A stretch of DNA of 35,345 bases from NCBI RefSeq assembly GCF_016282985.1, contig NZ_JAEELZ010000037.1:1-35345 (forward strand), given 5' to 3'. The DNA comes from Methanosphaera sp. GTDB taxonomy: Archaea > Methanobacteriota > Methanobacteria > Methanobacteriales > Methanobacteriaceae. How positions within the stretch are numbered: position 1 is the first letter of the stretch; each line of letters starts with the position of its first letter. Under the pieces are notes generated by a model. That model had not been told where the DNA came from, made no database searches, and saw nothing but the letters and a program-made list of their open reading frames with translations. Of the stretch, positions 1-7,697 are shown piece after piece. Position numbers and translations under genes: made by a program.

Positions 1-57
1 AGACTAGAAAACATGATAAAAAAATAACGTGGAAGAAAGTAATTCTTTAAAAAATTT

Positions 58-134
58 TGCAAATAATTTGCATCGAGAAAATCCTGATATAAAATTTTCA
101 TTTATCATTCAATGAAAAAATCAGAATTTTGTCG
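58..134. repeat. Palindrome and long imperfect hairpin downstream of azlD
   Basis: The first 160 bases hold no gene. Bases 58-72 form a 15-base palindrome (TGCAAAT-A-ATTTGCA). Bases 74-134 form a long interrupted stem: CGA 74-76 with TCG 132-134, AAAAT 78-82 with ATTTT 126-130, TGAT 85-88 with ATCA 120-123, and TTTTCATT 95-102 with AATGAAAA 111-118. It lies just past the end of azlD and could be a 3' RNA structure or terminator. The function is inferred only from position. Confidence 0.35.
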
Positions 135-160
135 GCCACTCTATAATTGAAAAAAAAAGT

Positions 161-475
161 TTAAAATAAGGGAACTAAAGAGTAAACAGTGATTAATACA
201 ATTACTGTGATTATAACAATTGCTCCAAGAGGAACTTTTTTCCAGGATAGTCCCGCAGCAACAATTGCGCCAATTAAACCAATATACCATAATTGATTAT
301 CTACTGTTAGTACCCCTGGAATTATTAAAGCGCTTAGAGCCGTATATGGAATTAAATCAAGAAACTTTTCAGTTTTTTTACTAAAATTAATTTGTCCCAC
401 AAATATTGATGGTATTAATCTTGGAATAAATGTTACTAGTGCACATCCCAATATTACCATGTCTGCAGTGTTCAT
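161..475 (-). CDS. azlD: AzlD-like branched-chain amino-acid transport subunit
   Basis: A 104-residue membrane protein with about four hydrophobic segments separated by short basic loops. Length and pattern, including a conserved-looking FIPRLIPSIF stretch near residues 16-25, match the small AzlD/BrnE subunit that pairs with AzlC/BrnF in export of branched-chain amino acids such as leucine, isoleucine and valine. Its ATG overlaps the TGA of the upstream azlC gene (ATGA at 475-472), so the two are translationally coupled and should form one complex in the cytoplasmic membrane. The family call is firm; the exact substrate is inferred from the family. Confidence 0.85.
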   Translation of the reverse strand: MNTADMVILGCALVTFIPRLIPSIFVGQINFSKKTEKFLDLIPYTALSALIIPGVLTVDNQLWYIGLIGAIVAAGLSWKKVPLGAIVIITVIVLITVYSLVPLF

Positions 476-1173
476 TTAATTCCCCCATCATCTGTTAAAA
501 AATATGCATCATTTATCAAGTATACTCCGATTAATGCACCCAACAATGTTGATACAATTATGGACCAGTTTCCAATTATAGTTTGCAATATTATGTTTAT
601 TATTCCAGTTATTATAACAAGTAATCCTATTCTATAGTTTTTCTTGACATTTGGTATTAAAATTGCAACGAATAATGCATATAATGAAATGTTGAAACTG
701 TTTGTAACAATAACAGGTAATAAATCCAATACAAAAACTCCAATTGCTGCACCCAATATCCAAGATAACCAGGAAGTTAATGACAATCCGACATATGTCC
801 AAATTGACGATTCATCCATTAAAGAAAACATTGCAAATGATTCATCTGTAGTTAAATGACACGACAATGCATTTAACAAAGGAGAAGTCTTTTGAACCTT
901 ATTATATACACAGACATTCATAACAAAATATCTTAAATTAACAACAAAATTAGTTAATATGATTGCAAAAGCTGTAGCACCATTTAAAAGCATAGTGACA
1001 GCAATAATCTCCCCAGCACCAGCATATACAAGAATTGAAAAACCAACAGTTTGCAAAGGAGTTAATCCTGCTTTAATAGCTAAGGCAGCATAACCAATAC
1101 CCATAGGTATATATCCCATAGTAATAGGTATTGCTTTTTTAAATCCAAAAATAAATTCATCTTTTTTAGACAA
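472..1173 (-). CDS. azlC: AzlC-like branched-chain amino-acid transport permease
   Basis: A 233-residue polytopic membrane protein. The N-terminal FGFKKAIPITMGYIPMGIGY segment (about residues 10-29) and the AGAGEIIAV stretch (about 51-59) are typical of AzlC/YgaZ, the large subunit of branched-chain amino-acid exporters. The start is TTG at 1173; an AAAGGAGT ribosome site lies at 1191-1184, about ten bases ahead, and no in-frame ATG fits better. It is first in a two-gene operon with azlD. No regulator gene is adjacent. Substrate specificity cannot be read from sequence. Confidence 0.85.
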   Translation of the reverse strand: MSKKDEFIFGFKKAIPITMGYIPMGIGYAALAIKAGLTPLQTVGFSILVYAGAGEIIAVTMLLNGATAFAIILTNFVVNLRYFVMNVCVYNKVQKTSPLLNALSCHLTTDESFAMFSLMDESSIWTYVGLSLTSWLSWILGAAIGVFVLDLLPVIVTNSFNISLYALFVAILIPNVKKNYRIGLLVIITGIINIILQTIIGNWSIIVSTLLGALIGVYLINDAYFLTDDGGIK

Positions 1174-1220
1174 TATAATAACGACTCCTTTAGTATAAAA
1201 ATAAATATATGTTTAAAATG

Positions 1221-1230
1221 ATATAAATAA
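1221..1230 (-). promoter_or_regulatory. Putative TATA box for azlCD
   Basis: Reading the minus strand, an ATTTATAT-type box lies here. It would place the transcript start near 1200, leaving a short leader that contains the AAAGGAGT site at 1191-1184. A nearer A+T-rich candidate at 1201-1210 would start transcription inside the ribosome site, so it is less likely. No operator was recognised. Confidence 0.35.
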
Positions 1231-1633
1231 TTAATTTATTGAAAAGATTTAAATTATTAATTCATTACAATTATGAGGTAAATATACTGAATTGAAAATT
1301 TTATTTCATTATGTAATAATGTTTTTTATCATTAATTGATGAATAATCAACATTCCATATATATTAAAGATATAATAATATAATTTCTATTAAAATTTTT
1401 AATAATAAAAAAATATCAATTGAAACAGATACAGAAATAAAACTAAAACTGTTAAAATTAGTAATTCTTAAAGTATCTTTTATAAATTCTATTTTTTTCA
1501 AATAATATTTACTAAATGATTCAATCGTGAAAAAATTATAAAAAAAATTAATAATAAATGTATTATAGAAAGTTTTCATAAAAAACAGGTTTATATTAAA
1601 AAGTTTAAATAAATAGAATAACGAAGGTATAAA
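1231..1633. other. A+T-rich intergenic region
   Basis: About 400 bases with no supportable gene. A 71-codon minus-strand reading frame at 1364-1579 is low-complexity Phe/Ile/Leu/Tyr sequence without a ribosome site and is not accepted. A TTTATATTAAAA box at 1590-1601 is a plausible TATA element for the plus-strand gene starting at 1634. Confidence 0.5.
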
Positions 1634-2369
1634 ATGTCAAAGAAATTTTTAATTAGTATATTATTATTACTATGTTTCATTACTCTAGCTAGTGTTAGTG
1701 CTGCAGATAACAGCTCACAAAATTCTTTGTCAAGTGATAGCAGTACAACAGATGCTAATACACCAAGTTTAGAAAATATGTTAAATGCTAATAATGGAAA
1801 TGAAAACTCACAATCAACTAATGGTTTTTCCATGGATAATATGGCTGGAATGAACATGTCAGACATGATGTCAGGAATGAACATGAGCGGAATGAACATG
1901 TCAGGAATGAACATGTCAGAAATGATTCCAGGAATGAACCCATCCGCATCCAATGATACAACACCAGAAACTAGTTCAAATAACAATGATCAACAAGGTA
2001 ATACCCAACCAGTATCACATACACAAAAACAGAAAGAAGTCAAACAAAATCCAACAAAAACAACCAACAACCAACAAAAAGTATATAAAACTCATACAAT
2101 AAAAAAGCTAGTGACAATAGTGTTGTTTATCAAGGAAACTCATTGACATTAGATGCAATAAATAAAATATTCGGTCAAAATATTACAAATGGATATTTAG
2201 TCGTCTTCATGGATGGTCAAGTAATATTCAATGACACTTAAGTGATGATTTATCAATGACTATATTACAACTCATTGAAAAATATCTCGGTAATCATAAA
2301 ATTAAAATAGAATTTACCGATGCTAATAACAATACAAATACCTATGAAGAAGATATAATTATCGAATAA
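1634..2369 (+). pseudogene. Secreted Met-rich protein, interrupted by two frameshifts
   Basis: The first frame (1634-2146) begins after GAAGGTATAAA and encodes a clear signal peptide (about residues 1-24, ending VSAAD), a Ser/Asn/Thr-rich segment, a Met-rich repeat and a Gln/Thr/Lys-rich linker. At the six-A run 2101-2106 coding sense moves to another frame, reading KKASDNSVVYQGNSLTLDAI up to a stop at 2239-2241. It then resumes at 2241-2369 as SDDLSMTILQLIEKYLG and ends at TAA 2367-2369. One extra A in 2101-2106 and one extra T near 2238-2240 would restore a single frame of about 245 codons. The gene is therefore either decaying or mis-sequenced at two short homopolymers. The rebuilt tail resembles the surface-protein style of these methanogens; its function is unknown, and metal binding by the Met repeat is a guess. 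Confidence 0.65.
1847..1939 (+). repeat. Tandem 15-base repeat encoding GMNMS
   Basis: GGAATGAACATG starts at 1847, 1874, 1889 and 1904, and GGAATGAAC recurs at 1931. The three middle copies are 15 bases apart and encode GMNMS units; interspersed units read SDMM and SEMIPGMN. The region supplies most of the Met residues of the secreted protein and is prone to copy-number change by slippage. Confidence 0.8.
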
Positions 2370-2604
2370 ACTCATCCCCTTCTTTTTTAACTTTTTTTAA
2401 ATATAATTGGATTAAAAAAAATAATCCGCTATATTGAATTCCTTATTTGAATTATTATTATAAAAATTTATTAATAGTTTATTTTTGCGATTTAGATATT
2501 CTTTTTATCAGTTAAATACAATAATTAAGATAATTTATATGTGATGAAGTAAAAAATTTTTTTAATGTTTTTGACTATAAAGTATTTTATCAATTATCCA
2601 AAAT

Positions 2605-2657
2605 GTGTTCACATAATTCACACTTTTTGTTCATATAACATGAACAAGAACATATAA
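2605..2657. repeat. Short related repeats and an inverted repeat
   Basis: Three related ten-base units occur at 2607-2616 (GTTCACATAA), 2629-2638 (GTTCATATAA) and 2648-2657 (GAACATATAA). The middle unit lies in a perfect inverted repeat, TTGTTCAT 2627-2634 with ATGAACAA 2640-2647. The cluster abuts the palindrome at 2658-2691. Such arrays can be protein-binding sites; no protein is assigned. Confidence 0.45.
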
Positions 2658-2691
2658 TTTACTTCGTTATACGGTAGTATTACGAAGTAAA
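2658..2691. repeat. 34-base lox-like palindrome
   Basis: TTTACTTCGT (2658-2667) and ACGAAGTAAA (2682-2691) are perfect inverted arms. Inside them ATAC (2669-2672) pairs with GTAT (2677-2680) around the centre GGTA, with one T/T mismatch per side. Size, symmetry and the ACTTCGT/ACGAAGT core resemble the 34-base loxP site of phage P1 (arm ATAACTTCGTATA), a tyrosine-recombinase site. No recombinase gene is in the window. It may be a recombination or attachment site, an operator, or chance. Confidence 0.5.
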
Positions 2692-2700
2692 ATAAAACTA

Positions 2701-2806
2701 ATGAAAGAAATGAAAAAATCCATAAAAACAAGCATGTCTAAAATACCAAAAATCAACCACCACATATAGATGTAATATACTCAAAAATGAAAAGTAGAGA
2801 AAAATA
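2701..2806 (+). pseudogene. Short coding remnant beside the palindrome
   Basis: A 22-codon frame starts at 2701 (MKEMKKSIKTSMSKIPKINH) and stops at a TAG just after. In the next frame sense continues as HIDVIYSKMKSREK, then a stop. The two pieces read as one basic, Lys-rich N-terminus broken by a frameshift. It could be the relic of a mobile-element or phage gene left next to the lox-like site. The family is not recognised, and chance is possible in sequence this A-rich. Confidence 0.25.
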
Positions 2807-2878
2807 GAAAAAGTGACTTAGCAGAGAACATTATTATGAAAAAATAATACTATTATCAATATTTTGATGATTATTATT

Positions 2879-3706
2879 TTATTTAGATTTTAATTTTCCA
2901 TAGAAATATGAAGCTGTAGCTCCACCATCAATAAGAAAATCTGAACCAGTTATGAAAGCTCCATTTTCATTAAGCATTAATTGTGCAAGATTTGCTACTT
3001 CATCTGCCGTTCCTGGCCTTCCTGATGGACAATTTGCAAACATATTTTTATAGAAATCTCCACGTGGACCATTAAATTCATCAATTGCGAGTGGTGTTAC
3101 TATTATTCCAGGAGATATAGAATTTATTCGAGCATTTCTTTCGCCCCATTTACAAGCTTCATACATGACTCGCTTAACATTACATCTTTTCGCTAGTTGA
3201 TAAGCATGTAATGTGTCTTTAATGTTTTCGGGCTGTAAAATATCCAAATCAAGTAATTCTTCTGTTGGTGTTGTGGCTAATTGTTCATCAATAGTTGCTC
3301 CCAATTGTTTCATCCTATGTCCTGACTGTGAAGATATGGTAACTCCACTTCCACCTTTTTTTATTACTTTACCTATTTCTTCTAAGAGAACTGCTGTTCC
3401 ATAAAGATCTACTTTAAGAATAGTTTCTATACTTGCTTGTGAAGGAGAAACTCCTGCTGCATTAATAAAGTTACTTATTTCTCCATAATCCTGAGAAGTT
3501 TTAATTAAGTTTTTTATAGATGTTCTACTGGAAATATCACATTCAAGATATTCAACATCAAACCCTGCTTCAATCATAGTTTTTGATATTATTTCAGCGT
3601 TTTCAACGTTTTTATCCCCAATTATCAGTTTTTTACCATAACTTATTCTTCTTGCAATTGCCATTCCTATTTGTCCGGCTCCTGTTAAAACAACAACTTC
3701 CTTCAA
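2879..3706 (-). CDS. Short-chain dehydrogenase/reductase (SDR), copy 1
   Basis: A 275-residue classical SDR. The nucleotide loop TGAGQIG is at residues 8-14, with an acidic D31 suited to NAD(H) selection. The catalytic Tyr-x3-Lys is YQLAK at 169-173, preceded by SSQSG near 125-129. The C-terminal DFLIDGGA motif is typical of the family. The start is TTG at 3706, behind a GGAGGA ribosome site. It is last in a minus-strand group of redox genes and is a paralogue of the SDR at 5493-6347: both carry an unusual SPSQAS stretch after the usual NAG position and the phrase ARINSISPGIIVTPLA. The substrate cannot be told; carbonyl or alcohol oxidoreduction is inferred. Confidence 0.85.
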   Translation of the reverse strand: MKEVVVLTGAGQIGMAIARRISYGKKLIIGDKNVENAEIISKTMIEAGFDVEYLECDISSRTSIKNLIKTSQDYGEISNFINAAGVSPSQASIETILKVDLYGTAVLLEEIGKVIKKGGSGVTISSQSGHRMKQLGATIDEQLATTPTEELLDLDILQPENIKDTLHAYQLAKRCNVKRVMYEACKWGERNARINSISPGIIVTPLAIDEFNGPRGDFYKNMFANCPSGRPGTADEVANLAQLMLNENGAFITGSDFLIDGGATASYFYGKLKSK

Positions 3707-3754
3707 ATTAATTCCTCCATTTAATAATTAACTAGTTTTCTTAGTTTAATGAAG

Positions 3755-4870
3755 TTATTTTTCAAATAAATTTACTACTTTTTCTAATTCTTCACTAATT
3801 TTAATCTGTTGAGGACATACTTTTTCACATGCACCACATTTTACACAAGAGGATGCTTTTGTAAATTTTTCTGCATAATTATCATAATATAAATAATTTA
3901 ACATTTGATCTACTTTGGACTGTTTTTCATCGTTGAAAATTGAGAAATATTTTGATATAGGAATTTGTTTAGGACAATATTTAAAACAATAATCACAGTA
4001 TGTGCACGGAATTTCAATGGAATCATTTATTATATCACGTGCTTGTTTAATTATTTCCAATTCATCGTTATTCATTGTCTTAAAATCTTTAACTATACTC
4101 ATATTTTCCTGAAGTTCTTTTAGATCAGACATTCCACTTAGTACTAATGCTACTGAACTTAAATTTAAGACATAGGATAATGCCCAATTAACTGGACTTT
4201 TTTGGTTATAACTTTGAAATAATTTTTCTACTTTTTCTGGAACATTAACTAAATTTCCACCTTTTAATGGCTCCATAACAAATACATCCAATCCATTATC
4301 CTTAACTATCTCATAACATTTTTTAGCTTGAACTGCATCGTTTTTCCAATCAACATAATTAATTTGAAGTTGTACAAATTCTATATCCTGGTTTTCTGTC
4401 AATACTTGATTTAAAGCTTCAGGAGTTCCATGATGACTTATACCTAATTTATTAATTAAACCTTCCTTTTTAAATTCCCTTAAATAATCAAATACGTTTA
4501 ACTGTTTACAAACACCATTATAAAATAAATCAGAAGTATTATGAACCAAATAATAATCGAAATAATCCAATCCACACCGTTCCAATTGTGTTTGAAAAAT
4601 ATTTTCCGGATTATCATTGATTGTCATTCCATATATTGGCATTTTATCAGCAATTAGAACTTCATCACGAGAATATCTATCTATTACACATTTTTTAATA
4701 GCTTCTTCACTTTTTCCATTATGATAATTAAAACCCGTATCAAAATAACGGCCACCATTTTCAATATAATAATCTACAAGTGTATTAACTTTATTATAAT
4801 CTATTTGACTTACATCACCATTTATAATAGGTAATCTCATAAATCCAAAACCTAACTTAAAATCATTCAT
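3755..4870 (-). CDS. Aldo/keto reductase with C-terminal 2x[4Fe-4S] domain
   Basis: A 371-residue fusion. Residues 1-270 are an aldo/keto reductase TIM barrel with the tetrad visible as D44 and Y49 (FDTGFNYHNG), K76 (ADKMP) and H110 (LVHN). Residues 288-356 carry two cluster motifs, C289-x2-C292-x2-C295-x3-C299 and C342-x2-C345-x2-C348-x3-C352. This architecture is common in anaerobes and suggests ferredoxin-linked reduction of carbonyl compounds rather than simple NADPH use. The ATG follows AGGAGTGG and comes directly after the TGA of the upstream nitroreductase gene (TGAATG), so the two are co-translated. The substrate is unknown. Confidence 0.88.
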   Translation of the reverse strand: MNDFKLGFGFMRLPIINGDVSQIDYNKVNTLVDYYIENGGRYFDTGFNYHNGKSEEAIKKCVIDRYSRDEVLIADKMPIYGMTINDNPENIFQTQLERCGLDYFDYYLVHNTSDLFYNGVCKQLNVFDYLREFKKEGLINKLGISHHGTPEALNQVLTENQDIEFVQLQINYVDWKNDAVQAKKCYEIVKDNGLDVFVMEPLKGGNLVNVPEKVEKLFQSYNQKSPVNWALSYVLNLSSVALVLSGMSDLKELQENMSIVKDFKTMNNDELEIIKQARDIINDSIEIPCTYCDYCFKYCPKQIPISKYFSIFNDEKQSKVDQMLNYLYYDNYAEKFTKASSCVKCGACEKVCPQQIKISEELEKVVNLFEK

Positions 4871-5410
4871 TCAAACCACTCCTAAAAAAAAATCATGATG
4901 AATATTTTCAATATGTAATTTATCTTCAGAATATTCTTTTTTAAATTCGCCTTTTTGACCTAATGCAATACAATTTAACACTCGAAAATTATCAGGAACA
5001 TTCAATAACTCCCTGATTTCTTCATCAGCACTTTTAACTTGTCCTGCACGGTTTCTTATGTGAATCCAACATGCTCCAATATTAAATTGTTCTGCAGCAA
5101 GTAAGATATAAGTAGATGCAACAGATGCATCTTCTATCCAAAGTTCACAATTTGAAGTATCCACCATTACCACAATACATACATTTGATTGAATTAATGG
5201 ATTTGCACCCATAGCTTTACAATGAGCTATCTCCCGAATCATTTCTTTATCTTTTACCACAACGAAATGTACGGGATGTTCTCCCCAAGATGAAGGTGCT
5301 GTTAAAGCTATTTTTAGTATTTCATTAATGGTATTGTCTTCAATTTCATCAGTAAGAAAAATCCGAGTAGATCTTCTTTTTAATGTTAAATCCAATAAAT
5401 CATTGCTCAT
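4871..5410 (-). CDS. Nitroreductase-family FMN oxidoreductase
   Basis: A 179-residue protein of the FMN nitroreductase fold. The N-terminal RRSTRIF, the APSSWGEHPVHFVVVKD stretch and the GACWIHIRNR segment match the small archaeal and clostridial nitroreductases. The frame is open to 5470, but a TATA box at 5456-5465 places the transcript start near 5434, so ATG 5410 (MSNDLLDLTL) is chosen. The hydrophobic 20-residue extension upstream is not expected to be translated. It heads the three-gene unit nitroreductase, Fe-S aldo/keto reductase, SDR. A similar protein lies at 33164-33682. The natural electron acceptor cannot be inferred. Confidence 0.85.
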   Translation of the reverse strand: MSNDLLDLTLKRRSTRIFLTDEIEDNTINEILKIALTAPSSWGEHPVHFVVVKDKEMIREIAHCKAMGANPLIQSNVCIVVMVDTSNCELWIEDASVASTYILLAAEQFNIGACWIHIRNRAGQVKSADEEIRELLNVPDNFRVLNCIALGQKGEFKKEYSEDKLHIENIHHDFFLGVV

Positions 5411-5455
5411 AATATCCCAAACAAAAATAGATAATAATATTTGTATTACTAAGTT

Positions 5456-5465
5456 TATATTTATA
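5456..5465 (-). promoter_or_regulatory. TATA box for the nitroreductase unit
   Basis: On the minus strand this reads TATAAATATA, between the end of the SDR copy 2 gene and the nitroreductase start. It gives a leader of about 20 bases with a weak GGGAT ribosome site before ATG 5410. It shows that the genes from 5410 to 2879 can be transcribed separately from those at 7189-5493. Confidence 0.5.
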
Positions 5466-5477
5466 CACAATCGAAAT

Positions 5478-5486
5478 AAAAAAAAA
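5478..5486 (-). terminator. Oligo-T terminator after SDR copy 2
   Basis: Nine consecutive T on the minus strand lie within 16 bases past the SDR copy 2 stop. Oligo-T tracts end archaeal transcripts, and the next promoter follows directly. Confidence 0.45.
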
Positions 5487-5492
5487 TAATAA

Positions 5493-6347
5493 TTAATGAA
5501 TTTCTAAATCCATTAATCCACTACTTAATGCAGCAATCGTACCACCATCAATTAATAAATCAATACCAGTTACGAATCCGGCTTTGGTGCTAAGTAAAAA
5601 TTCACTTGCAAAAGCTATTTCATCAGAAGTACCAACCCTTTTTGCACCACATACATCTATCATTCTTTGATAACCTTCTCCTGAACTATTAAATTCATCA
5701 TAAGCAAGTGGAGTAACTATAATTCCAGGACTTATAGAATTAATTCTTGCTCCTCTATCTGCCCATGAAGTTGCTGATGCATATTGAACTCTTAATTGAT
5801 TTGCTTTTTTAGAAACTACATATGCTATTCCAGAATTAGTTATTACCTCTTCACTAAGACAATCTAGTTCCTTGAGTTTATCTGTTTCAGTGATTCTTAA
5901 TAAATGTTCATCTTCCGGACTTAATGGAGAAGGCATGTATCCAGTCATTGAAGAAATAATTAATCCTGCCCCTCCTTTTGCCATTACTTTTCCAAATTCA
6001 TCTAAAGCATATGATGTACCAATTAAATCTAATTTAATTATATGTTCGGGTGATGCCTGTGAAGGAGAAGCACATGCAGTATCTATGAAATACATTACTT
6101 TTCCTAAGGAATCTGCTTTTTGAGCTAATTCTCTGATAGACTCTTCTTCCATAGCATTAGTTACTTGTGTTTCAACATCATATCCAGAATATGTTAATTC
6201 TTTTTTTAATGATTCTAATTTTTCTTCATTTATATCAGCCAGTAATATTTTTTTTCCGGCTGATATTCTTTTAATTATTGCAAGACCCATATCCCCTGCA
6301 CCTAATAATACTACTACTTCCTTTTCTTCGTTTAAATCAAATTTCAT
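5493..6347 (-). CDS. Short-chain dehydrogenase/reductase (SDR), copy 2
   Basis: A 284-residue SDR. The nucleotide loop is LGAGDMG (residues 15-21), a shortened form lacking the usual Thr-Gly start. The catalytic YVVSK is at 176-180 with SSMTG near 132-136. The C-terminal IDLLIDGGTIA matches the family. It shares SPSQAS and ARINSISPGIIVTPLA with the SDR at 2879-3706, so the two are paralogues inside one gene cluster. The ribosome site GGGGTG lies in the last codons of the upstream aldo/keto reductase, whose TAA ends three bases before this ATG, so the pair is coupled. The substrate is unknown. Confidence 0.85.
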   Translation of the reverse strand: MKFDLNEEKEVVVLLGAGDMGLAIIKRISAGKKILLADINEEKLESLKKELTYSGYDVETQVTNAMEEESIRELAQKADSLGKVMYFIDTACASPSQASPEHIIKLDLIGTSYALDEFGKVMAKGGAGLIISSMTGYMPSPLSPEDEHLLRITETDKLKELDCLSEEVITNSGIAYVVSKKANQLRVQYASATSWADRGARINSISPGIIVTPLAYDEFNSSGEGYQRMIDVCGAKRVGTSDEIAFASEFLLSTKAGFVTGIDLLIDGGTIAALSSGLMDLEIH

Positions 6348-6349
6348 AT

Positions 6350-7189
6350 TTACACCCCATACTTTGATATTGCTTCAATAAACATTGGATCATCAATATT
6401 AGCTATTGGATTTCCTGTTTCTAATTCTTTAATTTTTTCCATATCTTCACTTGAAAGCTCAAAATCAAAAATGTTAAAATTTTCAATCATTCTTTCTTTT
6501 TTAACGGATTTTGGGAATACTATTATTCCCCTTTGTAAAATCCATCTTAATATTACTTGAGCAACAGTTTTATCGTACTTTTCTCCTATTTCCTTTAAAA
6601 TAGGATTTGAAAAAATATTATTTTTTCCTTCAGCTAACGGTCCCCATGATTCTATAACTGCATCATATTTTTCATAAAATTTTTCTTGTGAATCCTGTTG
6701 ATAAAATGGATTTATCTCAATTTGATTCACCATAGGTTTTATTTTACTATGTAAAGATAAATTCGTAAATCTGGAAGGAGTGAAATTACACACCCCAATT
6801 GCTTTTACTTTTCCTTCATCATATAAATCTTCCAAAGCTCTCCAAGTAGCAAAAATATCGCCAATGTTCTGATGAATTAAATACAAATCAATGTAATCTG
6901 TTTTTAATTTATTTAATGATTCTTCACATGCTTTTTTTGTTTCTTCATACCCATGGCTTGAATGCCATACTTTTGTTGTTATGAAGAATTCTTCACGGTC
7001 AATTCCACTTTCTTCTATAGCTTCACCAACTTGAGTTTCATTGAAATATGCCTGAGCTGTATCAAAGTGTCTGTAACCAACTTCTATTGCTTTTTTCACT
7101 GCTTCTTTTGTATCTTCTGGTGCTATTTGAAATACACCAAAACCTAATTGTGGTACTTCCAAATTATTTGATAATTTAATATAATCCAT
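6350..7189 (-). CDS. Aldo/keto reductase (AKR5-like)
   Basis: A 279-residue aldo/keto reductase without extra domains. The tetrad is visible as Asp and Tyr in FDTAQAYFNE, Lys in ITTKVW and His in YLIHQ; PKSVKKERMIENFNIFDFEL near the C-terminus is the usual NADP(H)-contact region. The frame is open to ATG 7213, but the TATA box at 7230-7239 places the transcript start near 7210, and GAAGTGAT precedes ATG 7189, so the shorter start (MDYIKLSNNL) is preferred. It is first in a coupled pair with SDR copy 2. Reduction of an aldehyde or ketone is inferred from the family. Confidence 0.87.
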   Translation of the reverse strand: MDYIKLSNNLEVPQLGFGVFQIAPEDTKEAVKKAIEVGYRHFDTAQAYFNETQVGEAIEESGIDREEFFITTKVWHSSHGYEETKKACEESLNKLKTDYIDLYLIHQNIGDIFATWRALEDLYDEGKVKAIGVCNFTPSRFTNLSLHSKIKPMVNQIEINPFYQQDSQEKFYEKYDAVIESWGPLAEGKNNIFSNPILKEIGEKYDKTVAQVILRWILQRGIIVFPKSVKKERMIENFNIFDFELSSEDMEKIKELETGNPIANIDDPMFIEAISKYGV

Positions 7190-7229
7190 ATTCATCACTT
7201 CTTTAAGAGACATTATCAGTTAAATTAAT

Positions 7230-7271
7230 AATATATAAACTATCCTAAGGAAAGTTTTTACTAGGGAAAGT
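7230..7271 (-). promoter_or_regulatory. Promoter and probable MarR operator of the aldo/keto reductase unit
   Basis: The TATA box (TTTATATATT on the minus strand) is at 7230-7239. Directly upstream, 7239-7255 is a 17-base near-palindrome, ACTATCCTAAGGAAAGT, with seven of eight pairs matching. A second GGAAAGT half-site at 7265-7271 repeats AGGAAAGT 16 bases away. A related palindrome sits in the same place relative to the TATA box at 8287-8302, so both promoters may be controlled by the MarR-type protein encoded at 8366. Confidence 0.5.
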
Positions 7272-7293
7272 AATATTTTAAAAAAAAATATTC

Positions 7294-7689
7294 TCAATTT
7301 TCCCATTTACTTAAAATCCATTTATTTTCAATTTTTTCCATTAAAATCTCAGTGTGTAACGTCCATGTACCTTTAATACCATAAACTTTTGCATCTAACT
7401 CAACATCAGCATTTAATTTAGCGTATTTTTCTTCAAGAATAACTATACTAGGCTCTATTATTGTTGAATGATAATAATTCAAAATACCATTAACAATATC
7501 TTCAATATATTCTTGTTTTGTTTGGATTTTACCTGACATATGAATAAGAGTATAATCTTCATCCATTATAGAATTTAACATTTTAGCATCTTTATCTATC
7601 ATTGCTTGTTGAAATTCCTCGAATTTATGAAGTACTTCCATTTGAATAGAATCAAATTCAGAATGATTTATTAGAGATACATCAGACAT
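7294..7689 (-). CDS. NTF2-like (SnoaL/DUF4440-type) protein, copy 1
   Basis: A 131-residue soluble protein with the NTF2-like cone-fold pattern: an N-terminal helix FEEFQQAMIDKDAKMLNSIM, DEDYTLIHMSG, and a C-terminal beta sheet ending ENKWILSKWEN. These proteins bind small ligands or act as small isomerases or lyases; no catalytic set can be named here. The ATG follows AGGTGAG eight bases after the acyltransferase stop, so the two genes are one operon. It is a paralogue of the protein at 34142-34564. The role is unknown. Confidence 0.7.
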   Translation of the reverse strand: MSDVSLINHSEFDSIQMEVLHKFEEFQQAMIDKDAKMLNSIMDEDYTLIHMSGKIQTKQEYIEDIVNGILNYYHSTIIEPSIVILEEKYAKLNADVELDAKVYGIKGTWTLHTEILMEKIENKWILSKWEN

Positions 7690-7697
7690 TTACTCAC

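Noticed and set aside
1364-1579. 71-codon minus-strand reading frame
   Set aside because: Low-complexity Phe/Ile/Leu/Tyr-rich translation of A+T runs, no ribosome site and no recognisable motif.
2658-2691. Calling the palindrome a true loxP or dif site
   Set aside because: Similarity is limited to the ACTTCGT/ACGAAGT cores and overall size; the spacer and inner arm bases differ and no recombinase gene is present, so only a lox-like description is supported.
5411-5470. 20-residue hydrophobic N-terminal extension on the nitroreductase
   Set aside because: It would begin at the TATA box, upstream of the inferred transcript start; the family begins at the LLDLTLKRRSTR region.
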